A stretch of DNA of 64,000 nucleotides from NCBI RefSeq assembly GCF_014280935.1, contig NZ_JACLZI010000035.1, forward strand, positions 1-64,000. The letters are read 5' to 3'. Shown here in pieces: positions 55,807 through 64,000 of the stretch (position 1 is the first letter of the stretch; every line of letters starts with the position of its first letter). The notes under the pieces were generated by a model. That model worked only from the letters and a program-made list of their open reading frames with translations. It ran no database searches and had not been told where the DNA came from. Made by a program: the position numbers and the translations under genes. The stretch comes from Aquibacillus kalidii. Its GTDB lineage: Bacteria > Bacillota > Bacilli > Bacillales > Amphibacillaceae.

Positions 55807-57690
55807 ATGAAAATTACTGATTTATTAAAACCAGACACAATGATATTAAACCTTCAATCCAATTCAAAATCGGAAGTTTTAGATGAATTAATAGAAAAAT
55901 TGGACCAAGCTGGGAGATTAAGAGATAAGAAAGTATTTAAAAATGAAATCCTTAAACGTGAAGAACATACTACAACTGGGATAGGTGATGGCATAGCTAT
56001 TCCTCATGCTAAAACAAAGGCGGTAAAGGTGCCATCAATCGCATTTGGTAGATCACAACAGGGTGTGGAATTTGAAGCATTAGATGGCAAACCTAGTAAT
56101 CTATTTTTCATGATTGCCGCTTCAGAAGGTGCAAATAATGATCACCTCGAAACATTAGCTCGCTTATCCGGTATGTTAATGGATGATTCATTTAGGCAAA
56201 AGTTACTACAGGCTAATTCTGAGTCTGAAATTTTTGAAGCAATCAATAAAAAGGAACAAGAACGAATTGCGCAAGATAACGGAGGTGTTAGTAGTATGGC
56301 GAAGAAAAAAGTCCTTGCTGTTACTGCCTGTCCTACTGGGATTGCACACACGTTTATGGCAGCGGATTCATTAAAGGCAAAAGCTGCTGAACTTGGTGTA
56401 GATATTAAAGTAGAAACTAGAGGTTCTGGTGGTGCTAAAAACGTTCTAACTGAAGAAGAAATTAAAAACGCTGATGCTATTATTGTAGCAGCTGACACGA
56501 AGGTAGATATGGATCGCTTCCATGGTAAACCCGTTATAGAAGCAGCAGTTGCCGATGGTATCCGGAGACCTAAAGAACTTATAGAAAAAGCATTAAGTGG
56601 AAATGTTGCGCCTTACAAGGGCAGCGGTTCTACTGCTAATTCCAATTCGTCATCCAGTTCGTCAACTGGAAATCCATTTAACGCATTTTATAAACACCTC
56701 ATGAACGGTGTATCACATATGCTACCATTCGTAGTTGGTGGCGGTATCCTGATTGCATTTGGATTTATCTTCGGTATTGAATCACATATACCAGGAAAAG
56801 AAGGTTATAATCAATTTGCAGAAGCGTTACACACAATTGGAGGCGGTAATGCATTTGGATTAATGGTTCCAGTGTTGGCTGGTTTTATCGCAATGAGTAT
56901 AGCTGATAGGCCAGGGCTCGCTCCAGGTATGGTTGGTGGCTTTATGGCTGCACAAGGTGGATCTGGGTTTTTAGGTGGACTTATCGCTGGTTTCCTTGCA
57001 GGTTATATTGTTATTGGATTGAAACATTTATTAAGAAATTTACCGCAATCATTAGAAGGTATTAAAACAGTTCTTTTATATCCAGTATTAAGTATTTTTG
57101 CGGTGGGTATGACTATGTTTTTCGTTATAGATAAACCAGTTGGCTGGTTCAATACAGCGCTTGGTGATTGGTTACAAGGAATGGGCTCTACTAACGCAAT
57201 TATTCTTGGTATTATTCTTGGCGGAATGATGGCTATTGATATGGGTGGTCCAGTAAATAAAGCAGCCTACACATTCGGTATTGCGATGATCGCTGATGGA
57301 TTTTTAACTCCACACGCAGCTATCATGGCAGCTGGTATGGTTCCACCACTAGGAATTGCTCTAGCAACATTTTTATTCAAGAAAAAATTCACAAAAGAAG
57401 AACGCGATGCAGGTAAAACAAATATCGTTATGGGGCTTTCTTTCATTACAGAAGGTGCAATCCCATTTGCTGCAGCAGATCCTGGTCGTGTTATTCCGTC
57501 AATCGTAGCTGGTTCGGCAGTAGCAGGTGCATTATCCATGGCATTTAATATTGGTACACAAGCACCACACGGAGGAATATTCGTTATTGGTCTTGTACAA
57601 GGAAGTGCCTTACTTTACTTGTTAGCCATTCTTGCTGGTACTATTGTTAGCGCATTGATGCTAGGAATTTTGAAAAAAAATAAAATTTAA
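55807..57690 (+). CDS. fruA: Fructose-specific PTS EIIABC permease
   Basis: 627-aa fused permease that imports fructose and releases fructose-1-phosphate. EIIA (about 1-150) has the phospho-His67 in AIPHAKT, EIIB (about 165-265) the Cys175 in TACPTGIAHTFMA, and EIIC (about 290-625) the fructose-type membrane domain ending in a Lys tail. SD TTAGGAGG. The usual partner fruK (1-phosphofructokinase) is missing between fruR and fruA. Substrate could be mannose- or fructose-like. Confidence 0.93.
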   Translation: MKITDLLKPDTMILNLQSNSKSEVLDELIEKLDQAGRLRDKKVFKNEILKREEHTTTGIGDGIAIPHAKTKAVKVPSIAFGRSQQGVEFEALDGKPSNLFFMIAASEGANNDHLETLARLSGMLMDDSFRQKLLQANSESEIFEAINKKEQERIAQDNGGVSSMAKKKVLAVTACPTGIAHTFMAADSLKAKAAELGVDIKVETRGSGGAKNVLTEEEIKNADAIIVAADTKVDMDRFHGKPVIEAAVADGIRRPKELIEKALSGNVAPYKGSGSTANSNSSSSSSTGNPFNAFYKHLMNGVSHMLPFVVGGGILIAFGFIFGIESHIPGKEGYNQFAEALHTIGGGNAFGLMVPVLAGFIAMSIADRPGLAPGMVGGFMAAQGGSGFLGGLIAGFLAGYIVIGLKHLLRNLPQSLEGIKTVLLYPVLSIFAVGMTMFFVIDKPVGWFNTALGDWLQGMGSTNAIILGIILGGMMAIDMGGPVNKAAYTFGIAMIADGFLTPHAAIMAAGMVPPLGIALATFLFKKKFTKEERDAGKTNIVMGLSFITEGAIPFAAADPGRVIPSIVAGSAVAGALSMAFNIGTQAPHGGIFVIGLVQGSALLYLLAILAGTIVSALMLGILKKNKI

Positions 57691-57693
57691 TGC

Positions 57694-57726
57694 AAAAATG
57701 CCTGAGTACATCTCAGGCATTTTTTA
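57694..57726 (+). terminator. Terminator of fruRA
   Basis: AAAAATGCCTGAG and CTCAGGCATTTTT form a 13-bp stem with a T-run. Confidence 0.85.
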
Positions 57727-57779
57727 TATTCACACTATTTACAAAAAGATCTCAAAGATAGAACAAACTCTTCTCCAAT

Positions 57780-58826
57780 TTACTTATTAGTCGCAATTAG
57801 TATAACATCCTTTAATGCTGCAGCAGCTGCGGCACGAGGATCTGATTTACCTCCTACAACAGTTAAATCCCCCATTGTATCTGTCACATAGTGAATTCCT
57901 TTATTTGTACCTTCTACATTGTACAAAGGGTGGTCTGCTGTGAGCTGTTTTAATACTACACTTGCTTCTACTTTCCCTTCAATCGATCTTATTTCTCCGA
58001 TTAATTTAACCTTCCCCCCTGCTTTTTTAGCAGATTTCACAGCTTCAAATGTACTGCCTGTTATCCCTTCTACATGAATATCATCTATACTAAGTTCTGC
58101 ACCCATAATCGTATTAGCAAGAATTAAAGTTTTAGCAGCCGTATCCCATCCTTCTAAATCCGCCTTAGGGTTATGCTCGGCAATTCCCTTCTCTTGCGCT
58201 TCTTTGATTGCTGACTCCAAGTCTATTTCCCCATTGTACATTTCAGACAAAATATAGTTTGAAGTTCCGTTTAGAATCCCGTGTATTCTAGAAATTGTGG
58301 TCCCTGCTAAACTATAAAAAGCTACATCAGAAGTCGGTAATGCCGCAGCAGTTGCACCACTATATTTAAGTTGACTATTATTCGCTTGTGCTATTTTTGC
58401 TAATTCTGGATATTTTAATACAATTGGTCCTTTGTTTAATGTAGCTACGCTAATCTTATGTTGTAACGATTTAGCAATATGTGAAATTGCTGGTTCACCG
58501 TTTTGTAGATTTGTCGGACTAGCTTCTACCAAAATGGTAGCTCCAGATTTTTCTATAGCATCTAAGGTGGTTCCGATAAAGGACTCTCCATCCTGATAAG
58601 TATTTACCTTCCTCTTCGTTTCTTTGATATCAATAATCTTTTTCAGATCTAATCCAGTACGATCTATTACTGCTCCTGACGAATCTGCCACTGCAACAAG
58701 TGAGATATCTAATCCATATTCTAGTTTTAATAACTCTTTCTTTTCCAAAAGTAAACTAATAAAATTCCGACCAACCTGTCCCAATCCTAGTAAGGCAATG
58801 GGTATGTTAGTTGTTTTATTTTCCAT
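57780..58826 (-). CDS. Homoserine dehydrogenase, short form without ACT domain
   Basis: 348-aa enzyme that reduces aspartate semialdehyde to homoserine (threonine and methionine synthesis). NAD(P)-binding motif ALLGLGQVGRNF at the N-terminus and the HDH catalytic domain (GILNGTSNYILSEM; EGWDTAAKTLILAN) are present. The C-terminal ACT domain seen in B. subtilis Hom (433 aa) is absent, so feedback inhibition by threonine may be lost. SD GAAGGGG. No thrC or thrB adjoins. Confidence 0.87.
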   Translation of the reverse strand: MENKTTNIPIALLGLGQVGRNFISLLLEKKELLKLEYGLDISLVAVADSSGAVIDRTGLDLKKIIDIKETKRKVNTYQDGESFIGTTLDAIEKSGATILVEASPTNLQNGEPAISHIAKSLQHKISVATLNKGPIVLKYPELAKIAQANNSQLKYSGATAAALPTSDVAFYSLAGTTISRIHGILNGTSNYILSEMYNGEIDLESAIKEAQEKGIAEHNPKADLEGWDTAAKTLILANTIMGAELSIDDIHVEGITGSTFEAVKSAKKAGGKVKLIGEIRSIEGKVEASVVLKQLTADHPLYNVEGTNKGIHYVTDTMGDLTVVGGKSDPRAAAAAALKDVILIATNK

Positions 58827-58991
58827 CTTGTATGCCCCTTCCCTATTACTATCCTAATATATTATAAAGTATCTATGATTGTTGGGCGAATTACTCGTTA
58901 AGATTTAGCAACCTTTTGATAAAGATAATCTGTGATTTTTTTTGCCATTTTATTACAAAGATTGGAATAGAGTGCATACTAATAGAGATAG

Positions 58992-59115
58992 ATCGTTGCG
59001 TTTTTTTAAAGCCTACGATTTTTTCCCCACTAATAATTCCCAATCGTTGCGGTATTTCCAATCCCTACGATTTTTCTGCACTAATAATTCCCAATTGTTA
59101 CATTACATCCACAGT
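58992..59115. repeat. 51-bp-period intergenic repeat array (family of the window start)
   Basis: Units begin ATCGTTGCG at 58992 and 59043, with a degenerate ATTGTTACA at 59094, a 51-bp period. Each unit also carries CCTACGATTTTT and CACTAATAATTCCCA. The unit aligns over its full length with the reverse complement of the 1-89 repeat, sharing ATCGTTGCG, TATTTC and CTGCACTAAT. Confidence 0.85.
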
Positions 59116-59151
59116 CGAGAGAACCACAATCATTCAAAGGAAATAATAGAA

Positions 59152-59174
59152 GCCCAAATCACAGTGATTTGGGC
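59152..59174 (-). terminator. Terminator of the LCP gene
   Basis: GCCCAAATCA and TGATTTGGGC form a 10-bp stem with a three-base loop, T-rich on the minus strand. It shares its core palindrome with 28474-28500. Confidence 0.75.
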
Positions 59175-59195
59175 CTAAGAAGAATCTTGTCTTAA

Positions 59196-60143
59196 TTAAG
59201 ATTTAACTTTCTTAATCATATTATGAACTTTCTCTATTTCTTCAGCAGAAACTACTAAATAATAAACACCATCAATTTTGGTCCCCGTGCCTTGCATCAT
59301 ATAGCTAACAACACTTTTGCGCGTATCACGGTAATTTAGCACTAGATCTTGCATATCCTTAAAATCCATATTCGTAACAACATTATCACCTAGTACTTCA
59401 ATCATATCGTCAATTTTATTAATAGATTTAATGCTAGCACCTCTGTCTATAACTGCCTGAATGACTTGTCGTTGACGTTTTGTTCTTCCGAAGTCTCCAT
59501 CAGGATCTAAGTGTCTCATCCTAACAAACCCCATTGTTTGTGCTCCATTTAGTTCAAGTTCACCTTTTGCATAGTGGTAATCCTTTTTATAAAAACCCTC
59601 ATCATACCAATCTAGTTCGTTATTTACTGTAATTCCACCAACAGCATCAACCATGCCTGATAAGCCTTCCATATTCATACGAACATAGTAGTCTAATTCG
59701 ATATCTAATAGATTCTCGACCGTATTAATACTCATATCAACACCACCGAAGGCGTAGGCATGATTAATTTTGTCTTCGGTTCCCCGTCCGACAATCTCCG
59801 TTCGTGTATCACGGGGGATGCTTACAATTTGCATGCTATCACCATCAGGATTAAGGGACAATACCATTAAGGCATCTGAACGACCACCGTCCGTGCTTCT
59901 TTCATCAACACCAAGTAATAATATATTTAAAGGCTCTTTATCTTCTATTTTCTGCTTCGCTATCGATGTATCAATTGTATCGACTTGTTGATGAATTTCA
60001 TCATTTACTGTCTGTTTTGCATTGTTCCAAACAGCGAAAATAAATCCACCACCTCCAAGTAATACCATGAACACCACTGCCAGACTAATAGTTAACCAAC
60101 GTCTTTTCTTTCTTTTTTTAGTAGACAATCTACTCTTTGCCAT
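59196..60143 (-). CDS. LytR-CpsA-Psr family cell-wall ligase
   Basis: 315-aa membrane-anchored protein. N-terminal basic tail and helix (about 15-38), then the extracellular LCP domain (about 70-280) with LLLGVDERSTDGGRSDALMV, PRDTRTEI and GFVRMRHLDPDGDFGRTKRQ, whose Arg and Asp residues hold lipid-pyrophosphate. LCP enzymes transfer wall teichoic acid or other polymers to peptidoglycan. TagT/U/V type most likely; which polymer is unknown. Confidence 0.88.
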   Translation of the reverse strand: MAKSRLSTKKRKKRRWLTISLAVVFMVLLGGGGFIFAVWNNAKQTVNDEIHQQVDTIDTSIAKQKIEDKEPLNILLLGVDERSTDGGRSDALMVLSLNPDGDSMQIVSIPRDTRTEIVGRGTEDKINHAYAFGGVDMSINTVENLLDIELDYYVRMNMEGLSGMVDAVGGITVNNELDWYDEGFYKKDYHYAKGELELNGAQTMGFVRMRHLDPDGDFGRTKRQRQVIQAVIDRGASIKSINKIDDMIEVLGDNVVTNMDFKDMQDLVLNYRDTRKSVVSYMMQGTGTKIDGVYYLVVSAEEIEKVHNMIKKVKS

Positions 60144-60250
60144 TAATAATCTTTTTCTCCTTTAAAGGAACATGTTTTGGAAATATTATACTATAATCCC
60201 AAAAAAAATATCTAGCTAATGAATATTTTTTTCACACAGAATAACTAGAG

Positions 60251-60874
60251 TTATAATCTTTTAATTACTGCCCGAACAGGACTTCCATCCCCTTCCACGA
60301 TGTTAAGGGGTAACGCACTCAAAAAGTAAGCACCTTCATCCACATGTTCCAATACAAGGTTTTCTAAAATATAAATGCCATTATCATATAAAGCATGATG
60401 GGTGAATAGGTCTTTACTATCTAATGGATCGACTGATGGCATGTTTACTCCTAATAACTTAACACCCTTTTCTGCTAAGAACGGTGCAATATCAGGATCA
60501 AGAACAGGTATTTCTTCTGGAAATTGTTTCGGGTTACTTGGTAACGAAGTTCGTAATAGTACCCGTTCAACCCCTTCTAGATCAAACTCCTGTAGTGTAC
60601 TTGCTTTGATAATTGATGTGTGGGACACGTCGAGTACTATCGACTCACCAATATATACATCAACGTCAACAGCAATGATCTTTTCTCCGTTATTTTCAAA
60701 ATGAAATGGGGCATCAACGTGCGTTCCCAAATGTAAGCTACCTGTCATTTGTCCAATGTTTGCCGAACCAGTTTCCTGCTTCGTATATGTAGTCTTGTAC
60801 GAAAAAGGTTGGTCTTCTGGCCAGTGAGCTATATCATCGGTTAAGGGTTGTGAAATATCGATCCATTTACTCAT
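60251..60874 (-). CDS. kynB: Kynurenine formamidase
   Basis: 207-aa cyclase-like (DUF/arylformamidase) metalloenzyme that hydrolyses N-formylkynurenine to kynurenine. The metal-binding motif [12 protein letters not shown] (about 48-59) and [13 protein letters not shown] are clear. Start ATG 60874 overlaps the kynU stop (ATGA). Second step of tryptophan catabolism; the first enzyme, tryptophan dioxygenase (kynA), is not in the window. Confidence 0.9.
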   Translation of the reverse strand: MSKWIDISQPLTDDIAHWPEDQPFSYKTTYTKQETGSANIGQMTGSLHLGTHVDAPFHFENNGEKIIAVDVDVYIGESIVLDVSHTSIIKASTLQEFDLEGVERVLLRTSLPSNPKQFPEEIPVLDPDIAPFLAEKGVKLLGVNMPSVDPLDSKDLFTHHALYDNGIYILENLVLEHVDEGAYFLSALPLNIVEGDGSPVRAVIKRL

Positions 60875-62148
60875 GCTATAATACCTCGTTCATTTGTATA
60901 TTTTTTATACGATTGCTCTTTAATTATTTGTTTCAGAATCGCAACAGTTCTCCATACATCCGCAAAGCTATTGTATAAAGCTACTGGTGCAATTCTAATA
61001 CCATTCGGAGCTCGGAAATCAGGGACTACCCCTTCTTCCTTTAGCGCCTTACAAATACGAGCTGCCTCTTTATGTTCTAAAAATAGATGTGCTCCTCGTT
61101 TCGACTCTTCCACTGGGCTTTTCACTGAAAAGCCACATCCGCTCAATTCATGCTCCATCAATTCCAATAAGTAACTCGTTAACTGAAGTGATTTGTTTCT
61201 TATTCTGTCTATACCTGCTTCTTCAAATAAGCTTAATGAACCAATAATTGGAGCAATACTTAGCACATGTGGTGTCCCTATTTGATAAGCTCCCGCGTGC
61301 ACTTCTGCTGTTAATTCATGCTCCATGTCAAATTGTTTATCCTTCCTAGAGCTAAACCAACCGGCCAATCCTGGCTGTTTTCCAAAATGCTTTTCGTGTA
61401 CAAATAATCCACCAACACTTCCTGGTCCGCCATTTAAGTGTTTATAATTACACCAGAAAGCAAAGTCAACTCCCCAATCATGCAGTTCATGTGGAATAGC
61501 ACCAATCGAGTGACACAAATCAAAGCCTATAATAATACCACGACTATGCGCTTCTTTTGTTATCCGCTCCATGTCTAAAACTTGACCACTACGATACAAC
61601 ACTCCTGGTAAGACAATTAACGCAACCTGCTCCGTCATCGCCTCGATAATGTCATCCTCACAAAGTAAATGCCCATCAGGACTCTTCACCTGGACTAGGC
61701 CTTTGACTGGATTAATATTTCTTAATTGTAATTGACTTTTTAGAGCGTAAATATCCGATGGGAAATTAAGTTCATCTGCAAGAATTTTAAATTTTGTTTC
61801 ATTCGGTTGAAAAAAAGTAGCTAATAGTTGGTGTAAGTTCACTGTTGTTGATCCAGTTACCAATACCTCATCGGGTTTAGCACCAATTAATTCAGACATT
61901 TTATTACCTAATTCCTCCGAAAGATAAAACCATGGATTTTCACCCTTAGTCCAACCATCAATACCATATTGCTTCCAAGCATCTATCATCGACCCAACGG
62001 TACTTTCCGCTCTCTTTGACAATAAACCTAACGAATTACCATCCAGATAAATTGTGTCTTTTTTGATAAAAAATTCATCTCTTAAATAATGTAAAGGGTC
62101 TTCCTTATCAAGGCTTTGTGCATAGGTAAGTGTATATTTTTCAATCAT
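60871..62148 (-). CDS. kynU: Kynureninase
   Basis: 425-aa PLP enzyme that cleaves kynurenine to anthranilate and alanine. The aminotransferase class V fold shows the PLP-binding Lys in [13 protein letters not shown] (about 241) and Asp in DLCHSIG (about 216). SD TTGGAGGG. In a kynU-kynB operon with 4-bp overlap. The anthranilate could feed tryptophan or quinolone-type synthesis. Confidence 0.92.
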   Translation of the reverse strand: MIEKYTLTYAQSLDKEDPLHYLRDEFFIKKDTIYLDGNSLGLLSKRAESTVGSMIDAWKQYGIDGWTKGENPWFYLSEELGNKMSELIGAKPDEVLVTGSTTVNLHQLLATFFQPNETKFKILADELNFPSDIYALKSQLQLRNINPVKGLVQVKSPDGHLLCEDDIIEAMTEQVALIVLPGVLYRSGQVLDMERITKEAHSRGIIIGFDLCHSIGAIPHELHDWGVDFAFWCNYKHLNGGPGSVGGLFVHEKHFGKQPGLAGWFSSRKDKQFDMEHELTAEVHAGAYQIGTPHVLSIAPIIGSLSLFEEAGIDRIRNKSLQLTSYLLELMEHELSGCGFSVKSPVEESKRGAHLFLEHKEAARICKALKEEGVVPDFRAPNGIRIAPVALYNSFADVWRTVAILKQIIKEQSYKKYTNERGIIA

Positions 62149-62353
62149 TTTAATCCCTCCAATAGTGTAGTCGATTTGATATTAAAGTCGTTACATCTAT
62201 TTTAATCGATTTTCGCATGTTTTGTTGCTTAGAGTTCTCAACTATAGCATTTTGACTAGTAACTTCCCTAAATAACACATTTTCCACATGTATATCATAA
62301 GTGAAAAGTTATCAAATTTAGGCATATCCTAATTTGTGTTAACCCTTAATAAC

Positions 62354-62382
62354 TTGAACAGATCGTGTTTTTACGATAAGAT
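62354..62382 (+). promoter_or_regulatory. Promoter of the PRPP synthetase-like gene
   Basis: TTGAAC (62354-62359) and TAAGAT (62377-62382) are 17 bp apart, about 100 nt before the start codon. Confidence 0.7.
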
Positions 62383-62479
62383 TTTACATAATAATAGTCT
62401 TGCAAATCATACTAAAGTCGAGTATACATTTCCATTTTAGTTAAAAAGATAAAGAACGTACATATTGGGAGGGACCATT

Positions 62480-63436
62480 TTGTCTAATGGATATCAAGAT
62501 TCAAAGTTAAAAGTGTTTTCACTAAGCTCAAACCGACCACTAGCGGAAGAAATTGCATCAACGATTGGAATTGAACTAGGTAAATCTTCGGTTAAAACCT
62601 TTAGCGATGGAGAAATACAAATTAATATTGAAGAGAGTATTCGAGGTTGTGACGTTTTTGTTATCCAATCTACAAGTGAACCCGTTGATCAGCATATTAT
62701 GGAATTGCTAATCATGACTGACGCATTAAAAAGAGCATCTGCTCGGACAATAAATGTTGTAATTCCATACTATGGATATGCTCGCCAGGACCGAAAAGCA
62801 AGAGCTCGTGAGCCAATAACCGCAAAACTAATTGCAGATCTTATCCAAAAGGCTGGTGCCTCTAGAGTAATTTCGGTTGATTTACACGCACCTCAGGTTC
62901 AAGGATTTTTCAACATTCCTGTAGACCAGCTTGCTAGTATTCCAATTCTTGCAGATTATTTAATTCAGAAAAGTTTAGAAGACGTTGTAGTCGTTGCACC
63001 TGATCATGGAAGTGTAACAAGAGCTAGACAGTTAGCTGACCACTTAAAAGCACCAATTGCCATTATTGATCGTCGCGGCCCACGTCATAACATTGCCGAA
63101 ATCAATGTTGTAGGTAATATTGATGGTAAAATCGCTATTATTATGGACGACATTATTGATACAGGTAGAAGAATAACTGTCGCTGCTAATGCACTATTAC
63201 AAAATGGTGCAAAAGAAGTGTATGCTTGTGCTTCCCATCCTGTGTTATCAACTCCCGCAACTGAAAAGATCCAGGAATCTGATGTAAAGGAATTAATTGT
63301 TACTAATACGATTCGAATTGATGACGAGAAAAAATTCGATAAGCTTACTGAATTAACGGTTGCTCCATTGATTAGTGATGCTATCATTCGAGTATTTGAA
63401 GAAAAATCATTAAGTTCTTTATTGAACGAAAAATAA
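62480..63436 (+). CDS. Ribose-phosphate pyrophosphokinase-like protein, divergent paralogue
   Basis: 318-aa PRPP synthetase family protein from TTG 62480 (GGGAGGGA 5 bases upstream). Two phosphoribosyl-transferase-fold domains with [36 protein letters not shown] and [12 protein letters not shown] are intact. Compared with B. subtilis Prs as I remember it, two key sites differ: the PRPP loop reads [10 protein letters not shown] (223-232) instead of DDIIDTAGTI, and the flexible-loop Lys in IDKRRPR is Arg (IDRRGPR, 197-202). It is monocistronic, not next to glmU as the housekeeping prs usually is, so it is probably a second copy with changed activity or regulation. Confidence 0.8.
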   Translation: MSNGYQDSKLKVFSLSSNRPLAEEIASTIGIELGKSSVKTFSDGEIQINIEESIRGCDVFVIQSTSEPVDQHIMELLIMTDALKRASARTINVVIPYYGYARQDRKARAREPITAKLIADLIQKAGASRVISVDLHAPQVQGFFNIPVDQLASIPILADYLIQKSLEDVVVVAPDHGSVTRARQLADHLKAPIAIIDRRGPRHNIAEINVVGNIDGKIAIIMDDIIDTGRRITVAANALLQNGAKEVYACASHPVLSTPATEKIQESDVKELIVTNTIRIDDEKKFDKLTELTVAPLISDAIIRVFEEKSLSSLLNEK

Positions 63437-63439
63437 TGT

Positions 63440-63473
63440 AAAACCCCCTTCGCAACCAAACGAAGGGGGTTTT
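63440..63473. terminator. Bidirectional terminator between PRPP synthetase-like and surface protein genes
   Basis: AAAACCCCCTTCG and CGAAGGGGGTTTT form a 13-bp stem with an 8-base loop and T-runs on both strands. Confidence 0.9.
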
Positions 63474-63475
63474 GA

Positions 63476-64000
63476 TTATATCAATTTTCTACGGTTATGA
63501 ACATGAAATGCAAATCCAGCAACGATTAAACTAATCCCCAGTACTAACCAGTTATAGATAGTAGTAGCAGTATTAGCCAAATCTTTTCCTTGTTCTGAAT
63601 TATGATCCGCTGTATTACCAGATTGATTGTCACTTTGGTCTATCTGCTTTTCTGTATTATCCCCATGATCACTGTCATGATGAGTAGGTTGATCATTTGG
63701 AATATCAGGTTCCCCTGGTGTTGGTACAGATGGATTACTAGGTTCTGGATTACTTGGGTCAGGATTACTAGGTTCTGGGTTATCTCCGCCCTCTCCTCCA
63801 TCATTAGGATCTGATGGGTCAGTCGGTGGCTCTTGATCTAGTTGCTTTCCTTTTACGAATGACCAGATGTTTGATCTCGTTTCACCCGTGAATTGATCAG
63901 AAGCGACCGTGTACCAAGAATACGTTTTCCCTTCTTCTAACCCCTTCCAAGTTACCTCTGCATAATCACCACTAGACACATTCTTAACTTTGCCGATTTC
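63476..64000 (-). CDS. C-terminal part of a wall-anchored surface protein (fn3-like, LANTA sorting signal)
   Basis: The open frame runs off the right edge. The visible 175 residues hold a fibronectin-III-like end (EGKTYSWYTVASDQFTGETR), a Pro/Ser/Asn linker with repeated SNPDPSNPEP-type units, a Asp/His/Gln-rich stretch, then DLANTATTIYNWLVLG and a basic tail NRRKLI. The sorting signal has Ala (GCT) where proline (CCT) stands in the three GH43 proteins, one base away, so anchoring may be impaired or handled by a tolerant sortase. The identity of the missing catalytic part is unknown. Confidence 0.75.
   Translation of the reverse strand, partial: EIGKVKNVSSGDYAEVTWKGLEEGKTYSWYTVASDQFTGETRSNIWSFVKGKQLDQEPPTDPSDPNDGGEGGDNPEPSNPDPSNPEPSNPSVPTPGEPDIPNDQPTHHDSDHGDNTEKQIDQSDNQSGNTADHNSEQGKDLANTATTIYNWLVLGISLIVAGFAFHVHNRRKLI

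Overview
The window is a low-GC, AT-rich chromosome segment from a Gram-positive, very probably endospore-forming member of the Bacillaceae. The pointers are strong AGGAGG-type ribosome binding sites, frequent GTG/TTG starts, cell-wall sorting signals, a GlpP-controlled glp locus, a CcpA cre site, a Spo0E-like protein, YkuK and YdjO-like proteins, and a ywrABCD-like chromate cluster. A moderately halophilic genus such as Gracilibacillus, Oceanobacillus or Virgibacillus is my guess; the sequence does not settle it. No tRNA, rRNA, insertion sequence or CRISPR array was recognised.

1-27 kb is an arabinan-type polysaccharide locus. Four very large secreted GH43 proteins (1278, 729, 987 and 1994 aa) follow a YtfQ-YtfR-YtfT-YjfF-like pentose/furanose ABC importer, all on the minus strand. 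Divergently transcribed are a methyl-accepting-chemotaxis-like membrane protein with no recognisable signalling tip, a YesM-type histidine kinase, a YesN/AraC-type response regulator and a non-lipoprotein sugar-binding protein. The last three resemble the AraPST three-component sensor known from Geobacillus. Three of the GH43 enzymes, and the truncated gene at the right edge, end in the same extended sorting signal, L-P/A-D/N-T-A-T followed by a conserved F/Y-N-Y/W-L block. The picture is a surface-tethered enzyme set that cuts side chains or backbone, an importer for the released sugars, and a sensor for them.

27-35 kb is mixed: a ParB-like orphan, a chromate-transporter pair with its Lrp regulator and a decayed gamma-glutamyltransferase remnant, guanine deaminase, small membrane proteins, a VOC protein, an aldo/keto reductase, and a candidate CcpA-linked small RNA.

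35.7-43.4 kb is a glycerol/dihydroxyacetone locus, dhaKLM, glpD, glpK, glpF and glpP, with a clear glpF promoter, an overlapping perfect cre site and a leader terminator of the kind GlpP antiterminates.

43.7-64 kb holds a Spo0E-like gene, MFS and Na+/H+ transporters, PEP carboxylase, a glucose-type EIIA protein, a membrane metallopeptidase, YkuK, fruR-fruA without fruK between them, a short homoserine dehydrogenase, an LCP ligase, kynB-kynU, a divergent PRPP synthetase, and the 3' end of a wall-anchored protein.

The most unusual signal is non-coding. Three intergenic regions (6.4, 33.8 and 54.6 kb) each carry six GACGCAT-like heptamers phased every 20-21 bp, with unrelated spacer sequence between them. 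Two others (1-89 and about 58.99-59.11 kb) carry a second family with a 51-bp period.
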